From Psychromonas arctica DSM 14288 (GTDB taxonomy: Bacteria; Pseudomonadota; Gammaproteobacteria; Enterobacterales; Psychromonadaceae): a DNA stretch of 64,000 nt. Positions 9,707-19,173 of the stretch are shown piece by piece. A model generated the notes under the pieces. That model did not search any database and was not told the DNA's origin. It saw only the letters and a list, made by a program, of their open reading frames with translations. Every line of letters starts with the position of its first letter. The stretch's first letter is position 1. The position numbers and the translations under genes were made by a program. The DNA lies in NCBI RefSeq assembly GCF_000482725.1, contig NZ_KI519483.1, positions 16,621 to 80,620 of the forward strand, given 5' to 3'.

Positions 9707-10141
9707 CTATTCTTGATTTTTGATATAGACAATTAATAAGTCCGTGCTGACGATATTCGCAAGTTTACGCACTGAAGATAATAAACGACTCCAGAAATCA
9801 TGGTGATGCCCACAAACTAACAGATCTGCATTTAATTGAACAACTGCTGTTGTTAATCTTTCCTCTACATCACCCATTACTACCAATGTGTTTTCCACCG
9901 GGTAATCGAGCTCATCAACTAATACGCGCAGCTCTTTCTGAAATCGCTGCTTCTCTTTATCATCATCTACTCTAGCTACACCTAAAGTACTCACTGGCCC
10001 TGAAATGCTTACATAATTCGTATCTACATAAATAAATGATAGCTTCGCATTAGTCTCTTTTGCTAGCGCCACAGCTTTGCTCATGACTGTTTCATTGGAT
10101 TTAGTCAAATCAACAGCAACTAATATATGTTTATAGATCAT
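9707..10141 (-). CDS. uspA: Universal stress protein UspA
   Basis: This 144-residue UspA-type protein begins MIYKHILVAVDL, the conserved first strand and ATP-site Asp of the fold. Near the C-terminus it has CGHHHDFWSRLLSS followed by DLLIVYI, closely resembling E. coli UspA (GHHQDFWSKLMSS). That segment lacks the Gly-rich ATP motif of UspF/UspG types, so it belongs to the group not known to bind ATP. I chose the start at 10141 because GGGAG lies 8 bases upstream; the longer frame would add 17 hydrophobic residues that are not family-like. It is convergent with the Crp/Fnr gene and has no operon partner. Confidence 0.9.
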   Translation of the reverse strand: MIYKHILVAVDLTKSNETVMSKAVALAKETNAKLSFIYVDTNYVSISGPVSTLGVARVDDDKEKQRFQKELRVLVDELDYPVENTLVVMGDVEERLTTAVVQLNADLLVCGHHHDFWSRLLSSVRKLANIVSTDLLIVYIKNQE

Positions 10142-10710
10142 TGAATTACTCCCTATTAAATATCTTATAAGAATAATAACTAGATAAAACAATTGTTCTA
10201 ACTAGATCTCAATCTCTTATTACTTTTACACCTCAGTAATCAACTTACTCGATTAATACAGATGTAGTCGTTATGTCACCCTATCATATCCATTGGATAG
10301 ACGTATTGTCATAAGGAAGCAAAATTATTAAGCGAAGCGTTATCTTTTTAGTTATCTAATTTTTTATTTAAAGCAGATGGCCTTTGATTCGGGTTTTAGT
10401 CTTATGAAGTTACTTTGATATATCCGCTTAATTAAAAATAAGTGATTAGAAATGTATTACCAGAGTGAAAGCCACTTACATTGTTTGTTAACTTAAAATA
10501 ATAGGTAATTAACCTCTATTTTGTATTTGCAACCTGTTTTTATTTTTACTTGATAATTTAGGGATTTAATGAAATTTTTAATAAGTAGAATCGAGCGTGC
10601 CTTCAACGTTGCGGCACTCTATAGCGTATTTTTAATATTAAAATTCATTGAAAATAATAATTAATATTTTTATTTTCAATTATTTACATTGTTAGTGTGG
10701 TTATGATTCG

Positions 10711-10740
10711 TTGACAAGCTGGTCTACTAAAGACTATTGT
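10711..10740 (+). promoter_or_regulatory. Candidate sigma-70 promoter for proVWX
   Basis: A perfect -35 hexamer TTGACA (10711-10716) is followed 18 bases later by TATTGT (10735-10740), about 145 bases before proV. The 10142-10885 gap otherwise shows no gene, only AT-rich sequence of the kind common before osmotically regulated genes. Confidence 0.4.
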
Positions 10741-10885
10741 AAAAAGCGATCGAATGTAAATTATTTGTGAAATTTTAATTATTTAATGTCTGAGTTTATT
10801 ATAGTAAAAGATCTCTTCTTATACTGTTTTTTGTATTAACTCTTCAAAAAACAGCACCGCGTAATGAACGTCATGGAAAAATAAT

Positions 10886-12112
10886 ATGGAAAAAATAGTG
10901 ATAAAAAACCTTTATAAGGTTTTTGGTTCTGAGCCTCAAAAGGGGGTAAAGTTATTAGAAAAAGTAAAAAATAAAGAAGAAATTTACGAAGAAACGGGAC
11001 TGACGGTTGCTGTGCAAGGCGCAAGTTTTGAAGTTAACAAAGGTGAGATATTCGTTGTTATGGGGCTATCTGGTTCGGGAAAATCAACGCTCGTACGTAT
11101 GTTAAATCGACTTATTGAGCCAACATCCGGAGAAGTGTTAGTTGATGGTGTAGATATTCTTAAAATGAGTAAGGCTGAACTGGTCAAGTTTCGTAGAAGC
11201 ACGACTAGCATGGTTTTTCAGTCCTTTGCGCTTATGCCTCATCAGACCGTATTAGAAAATGCTGCATTTGGCTTAGAGCTTGACGGTATGGATAAGAAAG
11301 TACGTGAAGAACGTGCTATGGATGCTTTGAAACAGGTTGGACTTGAAGGCTGGGAGAAAGCCTATCCAGATGAACTAAGTGGTGGTATGCAGCAGCGGGT
11401 TGGATTGGCGCGAGGTCTCGCTGTTGATCCTGAAATTCTACTCATGGATGAGGCATTTTCAGCGCTTGATCCGCTTATCAAAACAGAGATGCAAGATGAA
11501 CTGTTAAAACTCCAAGATCGACACGAACGTACGATTATTTTTATTTCCCACGATTTAGATGAAGCATTAAGAATTGGCGACCGAATTGCAATAATGGAGG
11601 GTGGACGAGTTATTCAGGTAGGTACACCTGAAGATATACTGCAGAATCCTGCTGATGATTATGTACGCGCATTTTTCCGAGGAGTGGACCCTACAGGTGT
11701 TATCTCAGCTGGTGACATTGTACGTGATACTCAGCCAACGGTGGTATGGCATACGAAAGCAGGTAGCCCAAGAGCTACTTTAGAAATGTTGAGTATGAAA
11801 GATCGTGAATTTGCCTATGTACTAGACTCTGAACATATTTTTTTGGGTGTCGTTTCTTCAGATTCTCTGCGTGAGGCTATCGACCAAGGAAATGGTACCA
11901 GTAAACTTGAACATGCTTTTATTGAACAAGCAAAATCTGTTCAAGAAACTGAGAGTCTTCAAGATATCTTACATTTGGTTTCATCGCACGCTTGGCCTAT
12001 TCCAGTAGTAAATTCAGACAATAAATATCGTGGCGTTGTTTCTAAAAATCTTTTCCTTCGAACCTTAAATCGTGCCGAAAAGGGCACCTTTTTTGAAGAG
12101 ACAACACCCTAG
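10886..12112 (+). CDS. proV: Glycine betaine/proline ABC transporter ATPase ProV
   Basis: A 408-residue ABC ATPase energising osmoprotectant uptake. Walker [10 protein letters not shown] is at about residues 60-68, the Q-loop reads FQSFALMPH, the signature LSGGMQQ is at 164-170, then Walker B ([11 protein letters not shown]) and the His switch (ISHD). The C-terminal 130 residues form two CBS domains, which in related transporters sense ionic strength. Full length for the family. It is the first gene of proVWX, with 26 bases before proW. The N-terminus includes the long extension before the ABC core typical of ProV. Confidence 0.95.
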   Translation: MEKIVIKNLYKVFGSEPQKGVKLLEKVKNKEEIYEETGLTVAVQGASFEVNKGEIFVVMGLSGSGKSTLVRMLNRLIEPTSGEVLVDGVDILKMSKAELVKFRRSTTSMVFQSFALMPHQTVLENAAFGLELDGMDKKVREERAMDALKQVGLEGWEKAYPDELSGGMQQRVGLARGLAVDPEILLMDEAFSALDPLIKTEMQDELLKLQDRHERTIIFISHDLDEALRIGDRIAIMEGGRVIQVGTPEDILQNPADDYVRAFFRGVDPTGVISAGDIVRDTQPTVVWHTKAGSPRATLEMLSMKDREFAYVLDSEHIFLGVVSSDSLREAIDQGNGTSKLEHAFIEQAKSVQETESLQDILHLVSSHAWPIPVVNSDNKYRGVVSKNLFLRTLNRAEKGTFFEETTP

Positions 12113-12138
12113 AATACTATCTTAAGGAGTTTTATATC

Positions 12139-12993
12139 ATGTTCAGTTTTGATGAAAGAGTTATTCCATTAGATGTTTGGATCACCACTTTTGTTGATTG
12201 GTTGGTTGAGGGGTATCGATGGTTTTTCCAGATGATTAAATGGCCAGTCGATTTTACCCTGTCTGGTGTATCAGACGGTCTTCTAGCAACATCTCCTGTC
12301 CTCATTATTATTGTATTTGGCATCATTGCCTGGCGTGTTTCAGGTTTCAAACTGGCGGGTTTTACCATTGCTTCATTGGTTCTCATTGGTTTGCTTGGTT
12401 TTTGGCAAGAAACGATGATAACCCTCGCCATGGTATTTTCATCCGTCGTGTTCTGTACAGTTGTTGGAGTGCCGTTTGGTATATGGGCAGGTCGAAGTGA
12501 TCGTGTTAATAATATTTTACGACCGGTTTTAGATGCGATGCAGACAACACCTGCTTTTGTTTATCTGGTTCCCATTGTGATGCTTTTTTCCATAGGTAAT
12601 ACCGCAGGCGTTCTGGCTACTATTATCTTTTCCTTACCGCCAATTGTTAGATTAACGAGTCTTGGTATCAGGCAAGTACACCCAGAGTTGGTAGAGGCGG
12701 CGCTCGCTTTTGGAGCAACAAGTTCTCAGGTATTGCTTAAGGTTCAGATACCGCTTGCTCTGCCGACTATCATGGCGGGGCTAAATCAAACAATCATGAT
12801 GTCTCTTTCTATGGTGGTGATCGCTGCAATGATTGGAGCTGGTGGCCTCGGTGCACCCGTTGTACTTGGTCTGAACACATTAGATATTGGTCTGGCAACT
12901 GTTGGTGGTCTAGCTATTGTTTTACTGGCAATCGTTTTAGATAGAATTACTCAATCATTAGCTACAAAAAATCGTGGTAAAAAAAATAAATAA
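12139..12993 (+). CDS. proW: Glycine betaine/proline ABC transporter permease ProW
   Basis: This 284-residue inner-membrane permease has several hydrophobic segments and the binding-protein-dependent transport signature around the coupling loop (VEAALAFGATSSQVLLKVQIPLA). It should form the transmembrane channel with ProV and receive substrate from ProX. AAGGAG lies just upstream of the ATG. It sits 12 bases before proX, so the three genes are one operon. It is shorter at the N-terminus than E. coli ProW, which carries a long extra N-terminal region. Confidence 0.93.
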   Translation: MFSFDERVIPLDVWITTFVDWLVEGYRWFFQMIKWPVDFTLSGVSDGLLATSPVLIIIVFGIIAWRVSGFKLAGFTIASLVLIGLLGFWQETMITLAMVFSSVVFCTVVGVPFGIWAGRSDRVNNILRPVLDAMQTTPAFVYLVPIVMLFSIGNTAGVLATIIFSLPPIVRLTSLGIRQVHPELVEAALAFGATSSQVLLKVQIPLALPTIMAGLNQTIMMSLSMVVIAAMIGAGGLGAPVVLGLNTLDIGLATVGGLAIVLLAIVLDRITQSLATKNRGKKNK

Positions 12994-13005
12994 GGAAGTA
13001 AAGTC

Positions 13006-14037
13006 ATGTTTAAAAAAATAATAATTGGAACCGCACTAGCTGCAATTTCATTTACAGGAACAACTGCTCTTGCTGATAATATCAATCCAGGCGAAGGTAT
13101 AACCGTCAAACCTGCCCGCGCAACATGGGATACCGGTTTTTTTCAGGAGGCTCTAGTAAGACGAGGGCTTGAAACGCTGGGGTATGATGTGGACTTTCCA
13201 AAAACATTGGTGAATCCTATCTTTTACAAAACAGTGACGCTAGGTGATATTGATTACTGGACCAATGGTTGGTTCCCTATGCATAACGATCAATTACCAA
13301 GTAATTTCGCTGAAAAGGCGGAAAAGGTTGGTTACGTAATGAAAGCGGGTGGTTTAGGTGGTTATTTAGTCTCTAAAAAAGAAGCTGATAAATATAATAT
13401 TGTTTCTTTGGATGATTTTAAACGCCCTGAGGTTATGGAAGCATTTGATACTAATGGAGATGGTAAGGCTGATCTGACCGCTTGTCCTCCTGGATGGGGA
13501 TGTGAAAAAATAATAACTCACCATATGGATGTATACGATCTCAAAAATTCCGTCAATCCAGTGAAAGCAGCCTATGCAGCAGGAATGGCATCAGCAATGG
13601 CTGGATATAAAAATGGTGGGCCAATATTCTTTTATACTTGGGCGCCAAATTGGACCATTTTTAAACTGAAGCCTGGCAAAGATGTTGTCTGGATAAATGT
13701 GCCTGAAATCAATCCAACCAAAGCCCAAATGTCAGCAGTTGATCGCATGACGGTAAGTGGTCTTGAGGGGGCAGTTTCTGATCCTGTTAAACTTGGTTTT
13801 GTCGCTTCCGACATCCAGATAGTCGCCAATAAAAAGTTCACCAAAAATAATCCAGCAGCAAGGAAGTTTTTTGAGGTATTCACACTCGAGTTAAGTGATG
13901 TTAATGAGCAGAATACCCGTATGAACGATGGCGAAAAAAGTAAGCAGGATGTACAACGTCATGTAGATCAGTGGATTGCAAAAAACCAAGATAAATGGGA
14001 CGGTTGGCTTGAAGAAGCCCGTAGCGCGGCTAAATAG
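13006..14037 (+). CDS. proX: Glycine betaine-binding periplasmic protein ProX
   Basis: A 343-residue substrate-binding protein with a clear signal peptide (MFKKIIIGTALAAISF then a TALA cleavage region before DNINPG). The mature part carries features of ProX: ATWDTGFFQEAL, the aromatic DYWTNGWFPMHND segment likely to supply Trp residues of the betaine cage, PPGWGCEK with one Cys of the expected disulfide, and a Trp-rich WAPNWTIFKL. It delivers betaine or proline betaine to ProW/ProV. AAGGAAG precedes the ATG. It is the last gene of the operon. Confidence 0.93.
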   Translation: MFKKIIIGTALAAISFTGTTALADNINPGEGITVKPARATWDTGFFQEALVRRGLETLGYDVDFPKTLVNPIFYKTVTLGDIDYWTNGWFPMHNDQLPSNFAEKAEKVGYVMKAGGLGGYLVSKKEADKYNIVSLDDFKRPEVMEAFDTNGDGKADLTACPPGWGCEKIITHHMDVYDLKNSVNPVKAAYAAGMASAMAGYKNGGPIFFYTWAPNWTIFKLKPGKDVVWINVPEINPTKAQMSAVDRMTVSGLEGAVSDPVKLGFVASDIQIVANKKFTKNNPAARKFFEVFTLELSDVNEQNTRMNDGEKSKQDVQRHVDQWIAKNQDKWDGWLEEARSAAK

Positions 14038-14441
14038 ACTGAACATTCTTTCCTCATAGCCTGAAGTGCACTAATGGTGCCTTTGGGTGGGGTTTTCAAT
14101 TGCTTATTTTAGATCTTATTTTCAGTGCAACATCAATTTTTAATATTAAAACAGATAGATAGGTGATGGACCACTGCAAGACCGTGATTTTGTAAATAAT
14201 ATGTACAATTAATACTTCGTTAATCTCACTTCAATCTTAAACTCCAATTCCTAGTTAAAAGATAGTAAGTCTTAAGTGCGTTTGCGTACATACAGTTGGT
14301 AACTAATCAATGTAAAGTGAACAGGTTGCAATTTGTTACGTTAGAAAATATAACATTCTAATGTTAAATTTTACATAAAATGTTCGCTAAGACAATTTTT
14401 ATAAGTAAATAAAGTCATAATAAACATAGAGGTATACGCCG
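14038..14441. other. Intergenic region after proX
   Basis: A 404-bp gap. A short imperfect hairpin (GCACT/GGTGC around 14068-14080) followed by a G- and T-rich stretch may be a weak terminator for proVWX. A small palindrome, AACATTCTAATGTT, lies near 14350-14363. I see no gene. The last 30 bases match the leader of the PRC-barrel gene at 2825. Confidence 0.4.
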
Positions 14442-15227
14442 ATGTTACGAAGTTTGAATAAAATTATGAATTTTAAGTTACAAGGTCTGGATAAGGAAGT
14501 TGGGAGTTGTAAAGACTTCATTTTTGACGATAAATTCTGGGTAATACGTTATCTGGAAGTTGATACTAGCAAGTGGCTTCCTTTTGGAGGAAAAGTACTC
14601 ATCAGTCCAATATCACTGAGTGAGCCTAATTGGGATAAATTTAAATTTGCTGTAAATTTAACACGTGAAGATATTAAAGGCTGTCCTCCTCTTGATGAAC
14701 ATCAACCGATATCTCATTTATATGAAGTGGAATTATTTAAATATTACGGTTATGGTGTTTATTGGATGGATGTAGGTGAGTGGGTATGCTTTACCAGTCC
14801 AGCAGAGATAGCTGATGCTAGTCTATATCGAAGTGAAACAAAGAATAAATTTGAAAACTGGCATCTGCACACTACAAATGAGATAAAAGGGTACGATGTC
14901 CATAGTTCTGGTCAGAATATTGGCAATATAGATGACTTTATTCTTGATGATGACAACTGGTCTATTTCTTATGTAGTGATAGATATGGGTAGTTGGTTAC
15001 CAGTTGGACGCAAAGTACTGATTAGTCATAAATGTATCGAAACAGTGAACTGGGCTGATCGCTCCATATCTGTCAATGTAAGCGCCCATAAAATAAAGGC
15101 TAATCCATTATTTGATTTAAAACGACTTATTGATCTTCAATCTGACATCAATCTTGATGAATACTATGAAATTTCGCAAGAGCCAGAATACTTACATGAG
15201 ACGAGGATTAGAAAGGTTAGATTATAA
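14442..15227 (+). CDS. Double PRC-barrel domain protein (paralogue 3)
   Basis: This 261-residue protein is a close paralogue of the one at 2825. Two PRC-barrel repeats are visible: near residues 10-95 (VGSCKDFIFDDKFWVIRYLE, then a GGKVLISP segment) and near 150-235 (IGNIDDFILDDDNWSISYVV, then a GRKVLISH segment). The linker is aromatic. There is no signal peptide. The same AGAGGTATACGC leader and first codons (MLRSLN) as at 2825 show that the duplication included the translation start region. It lies between proX and nhaA, which supports a shared role with osmotic and ion genes by context only. Confidence 0.85.
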   Translation: MLRSLNKIMNFKLQGLDKEVGSCKDFIFDDKFWVIRYLEVDTSKWLPFGGKVLISPISLSEPNWDKFKFAVNLTREDIKGCPPLDEHQPISHLYEVELFKYYGYGVYWMDVGEWVCFTSPAEIADASLYRSETKNKFENWHLHTTNEIKGYDVHSSGQNIGNIDDFILDDDNWSISYVVIDMGSWLPVGRKVLISHKCIETVNWADRSISVNVSAHKIKANPLFDLKRLIDLQSDINLDEYYEISQEPEYLHETRIRKVRL

Positions 15228-15606
15228 GTAAATCAACCGATAGGTTTAGACCCAATGAAATTAATAAACTGTTTAATATGACAGTTTTATTGGACCATCT
15301 TTTGAATACACCAGTTAGATAATTACACACAGAATCATTATTCTCTGATTTCTGCAATCTAAACTAGAATCCCTTTATTTTTAGCATTAAAACGTGGCAC
15401 ATCTAAAGTGTTAAAACCAACTTAAACAAATCATTAGTATATTTGTTTCCTCATTATTTAGTCTCATCATCATAGATATTAAAGGTGATATCGTAGCACA
15501 TCCAATATATTACGAATGTTTAGGTAAATAGACTCAACAGTTACTAGTGTTTAGAAAAATGTTGTGAATGAAATAAACCAAAGTGTAATGTTACGGAGAT
15601 TGGCTT
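15228..15606. other. Intergenic region before nhaA
   Basis: A 379-bp AT-rich gap with no supported gene or clear hairpin. It presumably contains the nhaA promoter; I could not identify an NhaR-type operator. Confidence 0.4.
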
Positions 15607-16965
15607 ATGAGTTATGAAATAAAAGAAGCAAATCGCGAACATGCCCCCCTAGAGCGAAGGTTTCTTAAATTTTCTTTACCTTTTGAATCATTTATTGATA
15701 GTCAAATTGTTGCGGGAGTTGCCTTACTTGTATCTGCCACAGCAGCTATCCTTATGGTTAATTTTGGGGGGCTGCATAGTTATGAAGAGCTAAACTCACT
15801 GAAGTTAGCCATGTCTCTTGGTGATTGGAATATAAGTCATTCTATACATTATTGGATAAATGATGGTTTAATGGTGTTATTTTTTTTCATTTTGGGCTTA
15901 GAAATCAAGTATGAATGTTTGGTTGGTGCTCTTAGTGACTTTAAAGATGCTGTCTTAGTTATTATTATGGCCATTGGCGGCATGGTTTTTCCTGCGCTGA
16001 TTTATTCAGGTATTATCTGGATTAGTGGGGCTGATGCACATCAGGGGTGGGGGATCCCAATGGCCACTGATACCGCTTTTGCAATTGGTATTCTTACTTT
16101 ATTAGGATCAAAAGCACCACGAGCTGCTTATGTTTTACTTACAGGCTTAGCGATTGTCGATGACATGGGAGCGGTAGCTGTTATTGGCTTCTTTTATACC
16201 GAACAAATCATTCTATCATCACTACTTTGGGCGGGTATCACGTTAATTACAATGTTTGCTATAAACCTTGTGGGCATAAGAAAACCTCTTTTCTATTTAG
16301 TTGGAGGAGTGTTTCTTTGGTGGTTTATTCTTCAATCAGGTGTTCACGCTACAACGGCAGGACTACTCGCAGCAATAATGGTGCCTACTCGTCCCTATAC
16401 AAACAAAAGACGATTCCGTTATAAAATGCAAAAAATAGTGGAAGACTTTCAAAAAATAGATATGCCATCCACTCCTATCCTAGAAAATGAACAACAACAT
16501 GCACTTGTTGTTCAAGCTGAAGACATTGCAAAGCAAACAACAGCGCCGATATTACGTTGGGGTTATACACTAGACAAACCAGTCAGTCTTATTATTTTAC
16601 CTTTATTTGCTTTCTTAAATGCAGGAGTAATGTTACCTACTATGATACCTGAATTTAAAGATACGGTAGTCTCCATTGCCATTATTTTAGGGCTGGTGTT
16701 AGGGAAGGGAATTGGTATCAGTTTTTTTGCATGGTTAGGTTTAAAAATGGGCATGCTCAGGTTGCCAGCAGATGTGCAGTTTTCTCATATTGTTGGAATA
16801 GGTTTTTTGGCAGGTATGGGTTTTACAATGTCATTGTTTATATCAGCATTAGCATTCGAAGGGCAACCTGCATTAATCGAACAAGCAAAATTGGGGATTC
16901 TGTTAGGTTCATTAATCGCGGGTATTATCGGGACAGTTATTTTGTTATTTATTTCAAGAGAATAA
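15607..16965 (+). CDS. nhaA: Na+/H+ antiporter NhaA
   Basis: An integral membrane antiporter of 452 residues that exchanges internal Na+ or Li+ for external H+, important at alkaline pH and high salt. Conserved acidic residues are present: Asp155 in MATDTAFAIG (matching E. coli Asp133) and Asp185-Asp186 in IVDDMGAV (matching Asp163-Asp164). FAFLNAGV and GMGFTMSLFISALAF mark the late helices. It is about 60 residues longer than E. coli NhaA because of a hydrophilic insertion near residues 265-320 that interrupts the membrane region. ACGGAG lies before the ATG. It is monocistronic. Confidence 0.95.
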   Translation: MSYEIKEANREHAPLERRFLKFSLPFESFIDSQIVAGVALLVSATAAILMVNFGGLHSYEELNSLKLAMSLGDWNISHSIHYWINDGLMVLFFFILGLEIKYECLVGALSDFKDAVLVIIMAIGGMVFPALIYSGIIWISGADAHQGWGIPMATDTAFAIGILTLLGSKAPRAAYVLLTGLAIVDDMGAVAVIGFFYTEQIILSSLLWAGITLITMFAINLVGIRKPLFYLVGGVFLWWFILQSGVHATTAGLLAAIMVPTRPYTNKRRFRYKMQKIVEDFQKIDMPSTPILENEQQHALVVQAEDIAKQTTAPILRWGYTLDKPVSLIILPLFAFLNAGVMLPTMIPEFKDTVVSIAIILGLVLGKGIGISFFAWLGLKMGMLRLPADVQFSHIVGIGFLAGMGFTMSLFISALAFEGQPALIEQAKLGILLGSLIAGIIGTVILLFISRE

Positions 16966-17328
16966 TTTAAGCCAAGGATGAAAAAAATCATCTATTGGCT
17001 AAAAATGCCAAGGAACTAATGAAAAGACAACATTACAAATAATAATTCAAAGTTTCCTTAATACGAAATAGCTGAATTAGTATTTATATAAAATAGCTTA
17101 ATTACTACTATTACAAAGCTAATTTTAGAAAGCATTCTTTTCAATTTTTGAAATGATAAAAAACAGTTTTCAGTACTTCTTTAACTATTGAAAAAATTTA
17201 ATATAGCCAGAGTGATATTAATATTTGAGTGCTAAGTTACCTATCGTACATAAACTTAACATTATTTGTCGTAAACTTTTAGCCTATCTTATTACAATAT
17301 CGTAATTGATAATGATTCAGAGGTTTTT
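16966..17328. other. Intergenic region after nhaA
   Basis: The gap starts with an imperfect hairpin near 16972-17001 (AGCCAA paired with TTGGCT, with ATGA/TCAT inside), which may help end nhaA. The remainder is AT-rich with no supported gene. Confidence 0.4.
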
Positions 17329-17448
17329 ATGAAAAAGATAAGCCATGAGCTAAAATGTATCGCAAAAAAAACAATTAAACCCAAGAAAAAAAGCACCCCT
17401 CAAAAACCTGAAAAACCAACGATTATACTGCCTGATAAAAAACTTTAA
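17329..17448 (+). CDS. Lys/Pro-rich small ORF, 39 aa
   Basis: A 39-codon frame starts with ATG at 17329, five bases after AGAGG, and ends with TAA at 17446-17448. The product is strongly basic (13 Lys) with a Pro-rich second half (KPEKPTIILPDKKL). It has no membrane segment. A strong palindrome begins 8 bases after the stop, as a terminator would. Basic peptides like this can bind nucleic acid, but I do not recognise it. Alternatively it is the tail of a decayed gene inside a mobile-element relic, because the palindrome is also a dispersed repeat. Confidence 0.4.
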   Translation: MKKISHELKCIAKKTIKPKKKSTPQKPEKPTIILPDKKL

Positions 17449-17455
17449 AGCCAAT

Positions 17456-17489
17456 AACCACCTACTAAAGTAGGTGGTTTAGTTTTATG
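17456..17489 (+). repeat. 34-bp palindromic repeat, copy A (possible IS200/IS605 end)
   Basis: An 11-bp perfect stem (17456-17466 with 17469-17479) is followed by TAGTTTTATG. On the opposite strand 31178-31211 matches 32 of 34 positions, and the similarity continues weakly inward (AAGCCAA). A subterminal hairpin near a fixed end is typical of IS200/IS605 elements, so this may be an element relic. It can also serve as a terminator for the small ORF just before it. Confidence 0.6.
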
Positions 17490-17589
17490 GGGTAAAAAAT
17501 CGTACAGTCAACATTTCCTTTTAAAATTATCATAACCTTTACCGTCAAAGCTGTGTTACCTACTTTAGACCAATTGAAAGAGACTAATA

Positions 17590-17892
17590 ATGGCTAACGT
17601 TGATGTATACACTCATGAAAAGGGAGTAGGGAGACTACAGAAAGAAAATGTGGCCCACCATTATTCATATGACTTAAATGCAAAATATGCATTATCCCTT
17701 ACTATGCCTATACGATTAGAAACCTATACATACGAAGGATTACATCCATTCTTTCAGGTGAATATGCCAGAAGTGGATTATGATCCTATTATGAATGACT
17801 CAAAGAAATGGATCATGCAGATAAGAAATTGGAAAACGGCCTTGAATCGTTTTATGGTAACATTCGAAGACCCTCTTAAAGATTACGTTTAA
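17590..17892 (+). pseudogene. HipA N-terminal domain fragment (HipS-like)
   Basis: This 100-residue frame begins like the N-terminal domain of HipA-type Ser/Thr kinases: an opening strand, VGRLQKENVAHHYSYD, YALSLTMPIRLETY, then GLHPFFQVNMPE. In full-length HipA the MPEG motif leads into the kinase domain of about 300 more residues. Here the sequence changes after MPE and ends 40 residues later with no kinase motifs. No HipB-like helix-turn-helix gene lies upstream and no kinase gene follows. It is most likely a deletion relic; the tail (MQIRNWKTALNRFMV) could be the extreme C-terminus of HipA fused after an internal deletion. Alternatively it is a stand-alone HipS-like antitoxin. The ribosome site (AAGAGA) is weak. 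Confidence 0.6.
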
Positions 17893-17956
17893 AAACCGCA
17901 GTTACACAGATTTTTGGACCGGGTCGAAAATAGGCTTGTCACATTTACAATTATAA

Positions 17957-18565
17957 TTATACTATTTTACTTCCATGTACTTCCTTTGCTCCGGTCTCTT
18001 TTACAACTTGTACTAAGTTATCTTTATTTACACCGCCACCCGGAATAATGATGATTTTATCTTGCGCATACGTAATTAGTTTTTGTAAACATTGTAGGTT
18101 TTCTAAAGCGCTATTTTTTCCTCCTTTGGTAAGTATCCTATCTACTTTTAACGATACTAAAATATCTATCGCATCTTTTTTGTTTTCTATCTCATCGAAT
18201 GCCATATGAAATGTTTGTTTAAGGTCACTTGCCGCCGCCATGATTATTTTTACCTTTTCTACATCTATTTTATTTTCATTATTTAACACTCCATATACGA
18301 TCCCATTTACCATCAGATCTTTGCATATTTTTATATCATCTAGCATTATTTCAAATTCTTCATCTGAGTATATAAAGTTACCGCTCCTAGGCCTTATAAT
18401 CACGTTAATAGGTATTGATATGTTTGAAACAGAATTTTTTATTGTCCCATAACTTGGTGTAGTTCCACCTTCTAACAAGTTATCACATAACTCAATTCTG
18501 TCTGCTCCATTTTCATAAGCTCGTTTAGCCTCTATGTAACTTCCTACACAACATTCTTTGACCAT
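17957..18565 (-). CDS. cutC: CutC family protein
   Basis: This 202-residue protein has the CutC TIM-barrel signature: GADRIELCDNLLEGGTTPSYG near the N-terminus, VIIRPRSGNF, HMAFDEI, RILTKGG and IIIIPGGGV. CutC was linked to copper homeostasis, though its biochemical role is unsettled. The length matches the short Firmicute type, not the roughly 248-residue enterobacterial one. The gene is richer in A and T than its neighbours and uses many AAA, ATA and ATT codons, and it has a perfect AAGGAG ribosome site 6 bases before the ATG. These points suggest transfer from a low-GC Gram-positive donor, as inference. It is monocistronic. Confidence 0.85.
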   Translation of the reverse strand: MVKECCVGSYIEAKRAYENGADRIELCDNLLEGGTTPSYGTIKNSVSNISIPINVIIRPRSGNFIYSDEEFEIMLDDIKICKDLMVNGIVYGVLNNENKIDVEKVKIIMAAASDLKQTFHMAFDEIENKKDAIDILVSLKVDRILTKGGKNSALENLQCLQKLITYAQDKIIIIPGGGVNKDNLVQVVKETGAKEVHGSKIV

Positions 18566-19128
18566 GTTCTACTCCTTTTAAAAAATTATTAGTAACATAG
18601 TATGATCAGAATAGTACTCGTCAAGTCTATAAAACTAATAGCATTTTTTAGCCTGTTGAAATTTATAGCTATTTTATTATTATTTGAATTCAAGTAATAA
18701 TACTTTTAGTTCGTTTTTATGGTGATGATATATGGGACTGGCGATCAATAAAGGGATATGGACGCATATGTTCACTCCATGTGATCAAGGTTAAACTGTT
18801 TTTACTCCGTTTTTATAATCATAAATATTAAGCAAAAATATGTCGCCGCTTAAACATTACGGATGACGTTTTCTGTAGGAATGTGGACTCAAATAAGCTT
18901 TAACGACTCATAATTACTCTTCAATCTTTTAGTTATCTAGCTTATACACGCTAAGAAGAGGTAGTTGTTATGACTCAGTCTCGCTTCAATGACGGGATTA
19001 GAGTCCTTTATTGAATTGTTTGGCTAATTCAACAACAACAGTTTCTAGTGGCCGAAAAGCAAAAGGAGCGTAATATTGGCATTTATCGGCCCTGATCATA
19101 AAATTTATTTATGGCAATAATTTAATAA

Positions 19129-19173
19129 AATATCCATCACATGTATTCACATATTTAATGGATATTATTTTTT
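19129..19173 (+). terminator. Orphan terminator-like hairpin
   Basis: AATATCCAT at 19129-19137 pairs with ATGGATATT at 19158-19166 and is followed by ATTTTTTT. No plus-strand gene precedes it, so it may be left from a decayed gene. The whole 18566-19444 gap (about 880 bp) has no ORF I can support. Confidence 0.5.
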
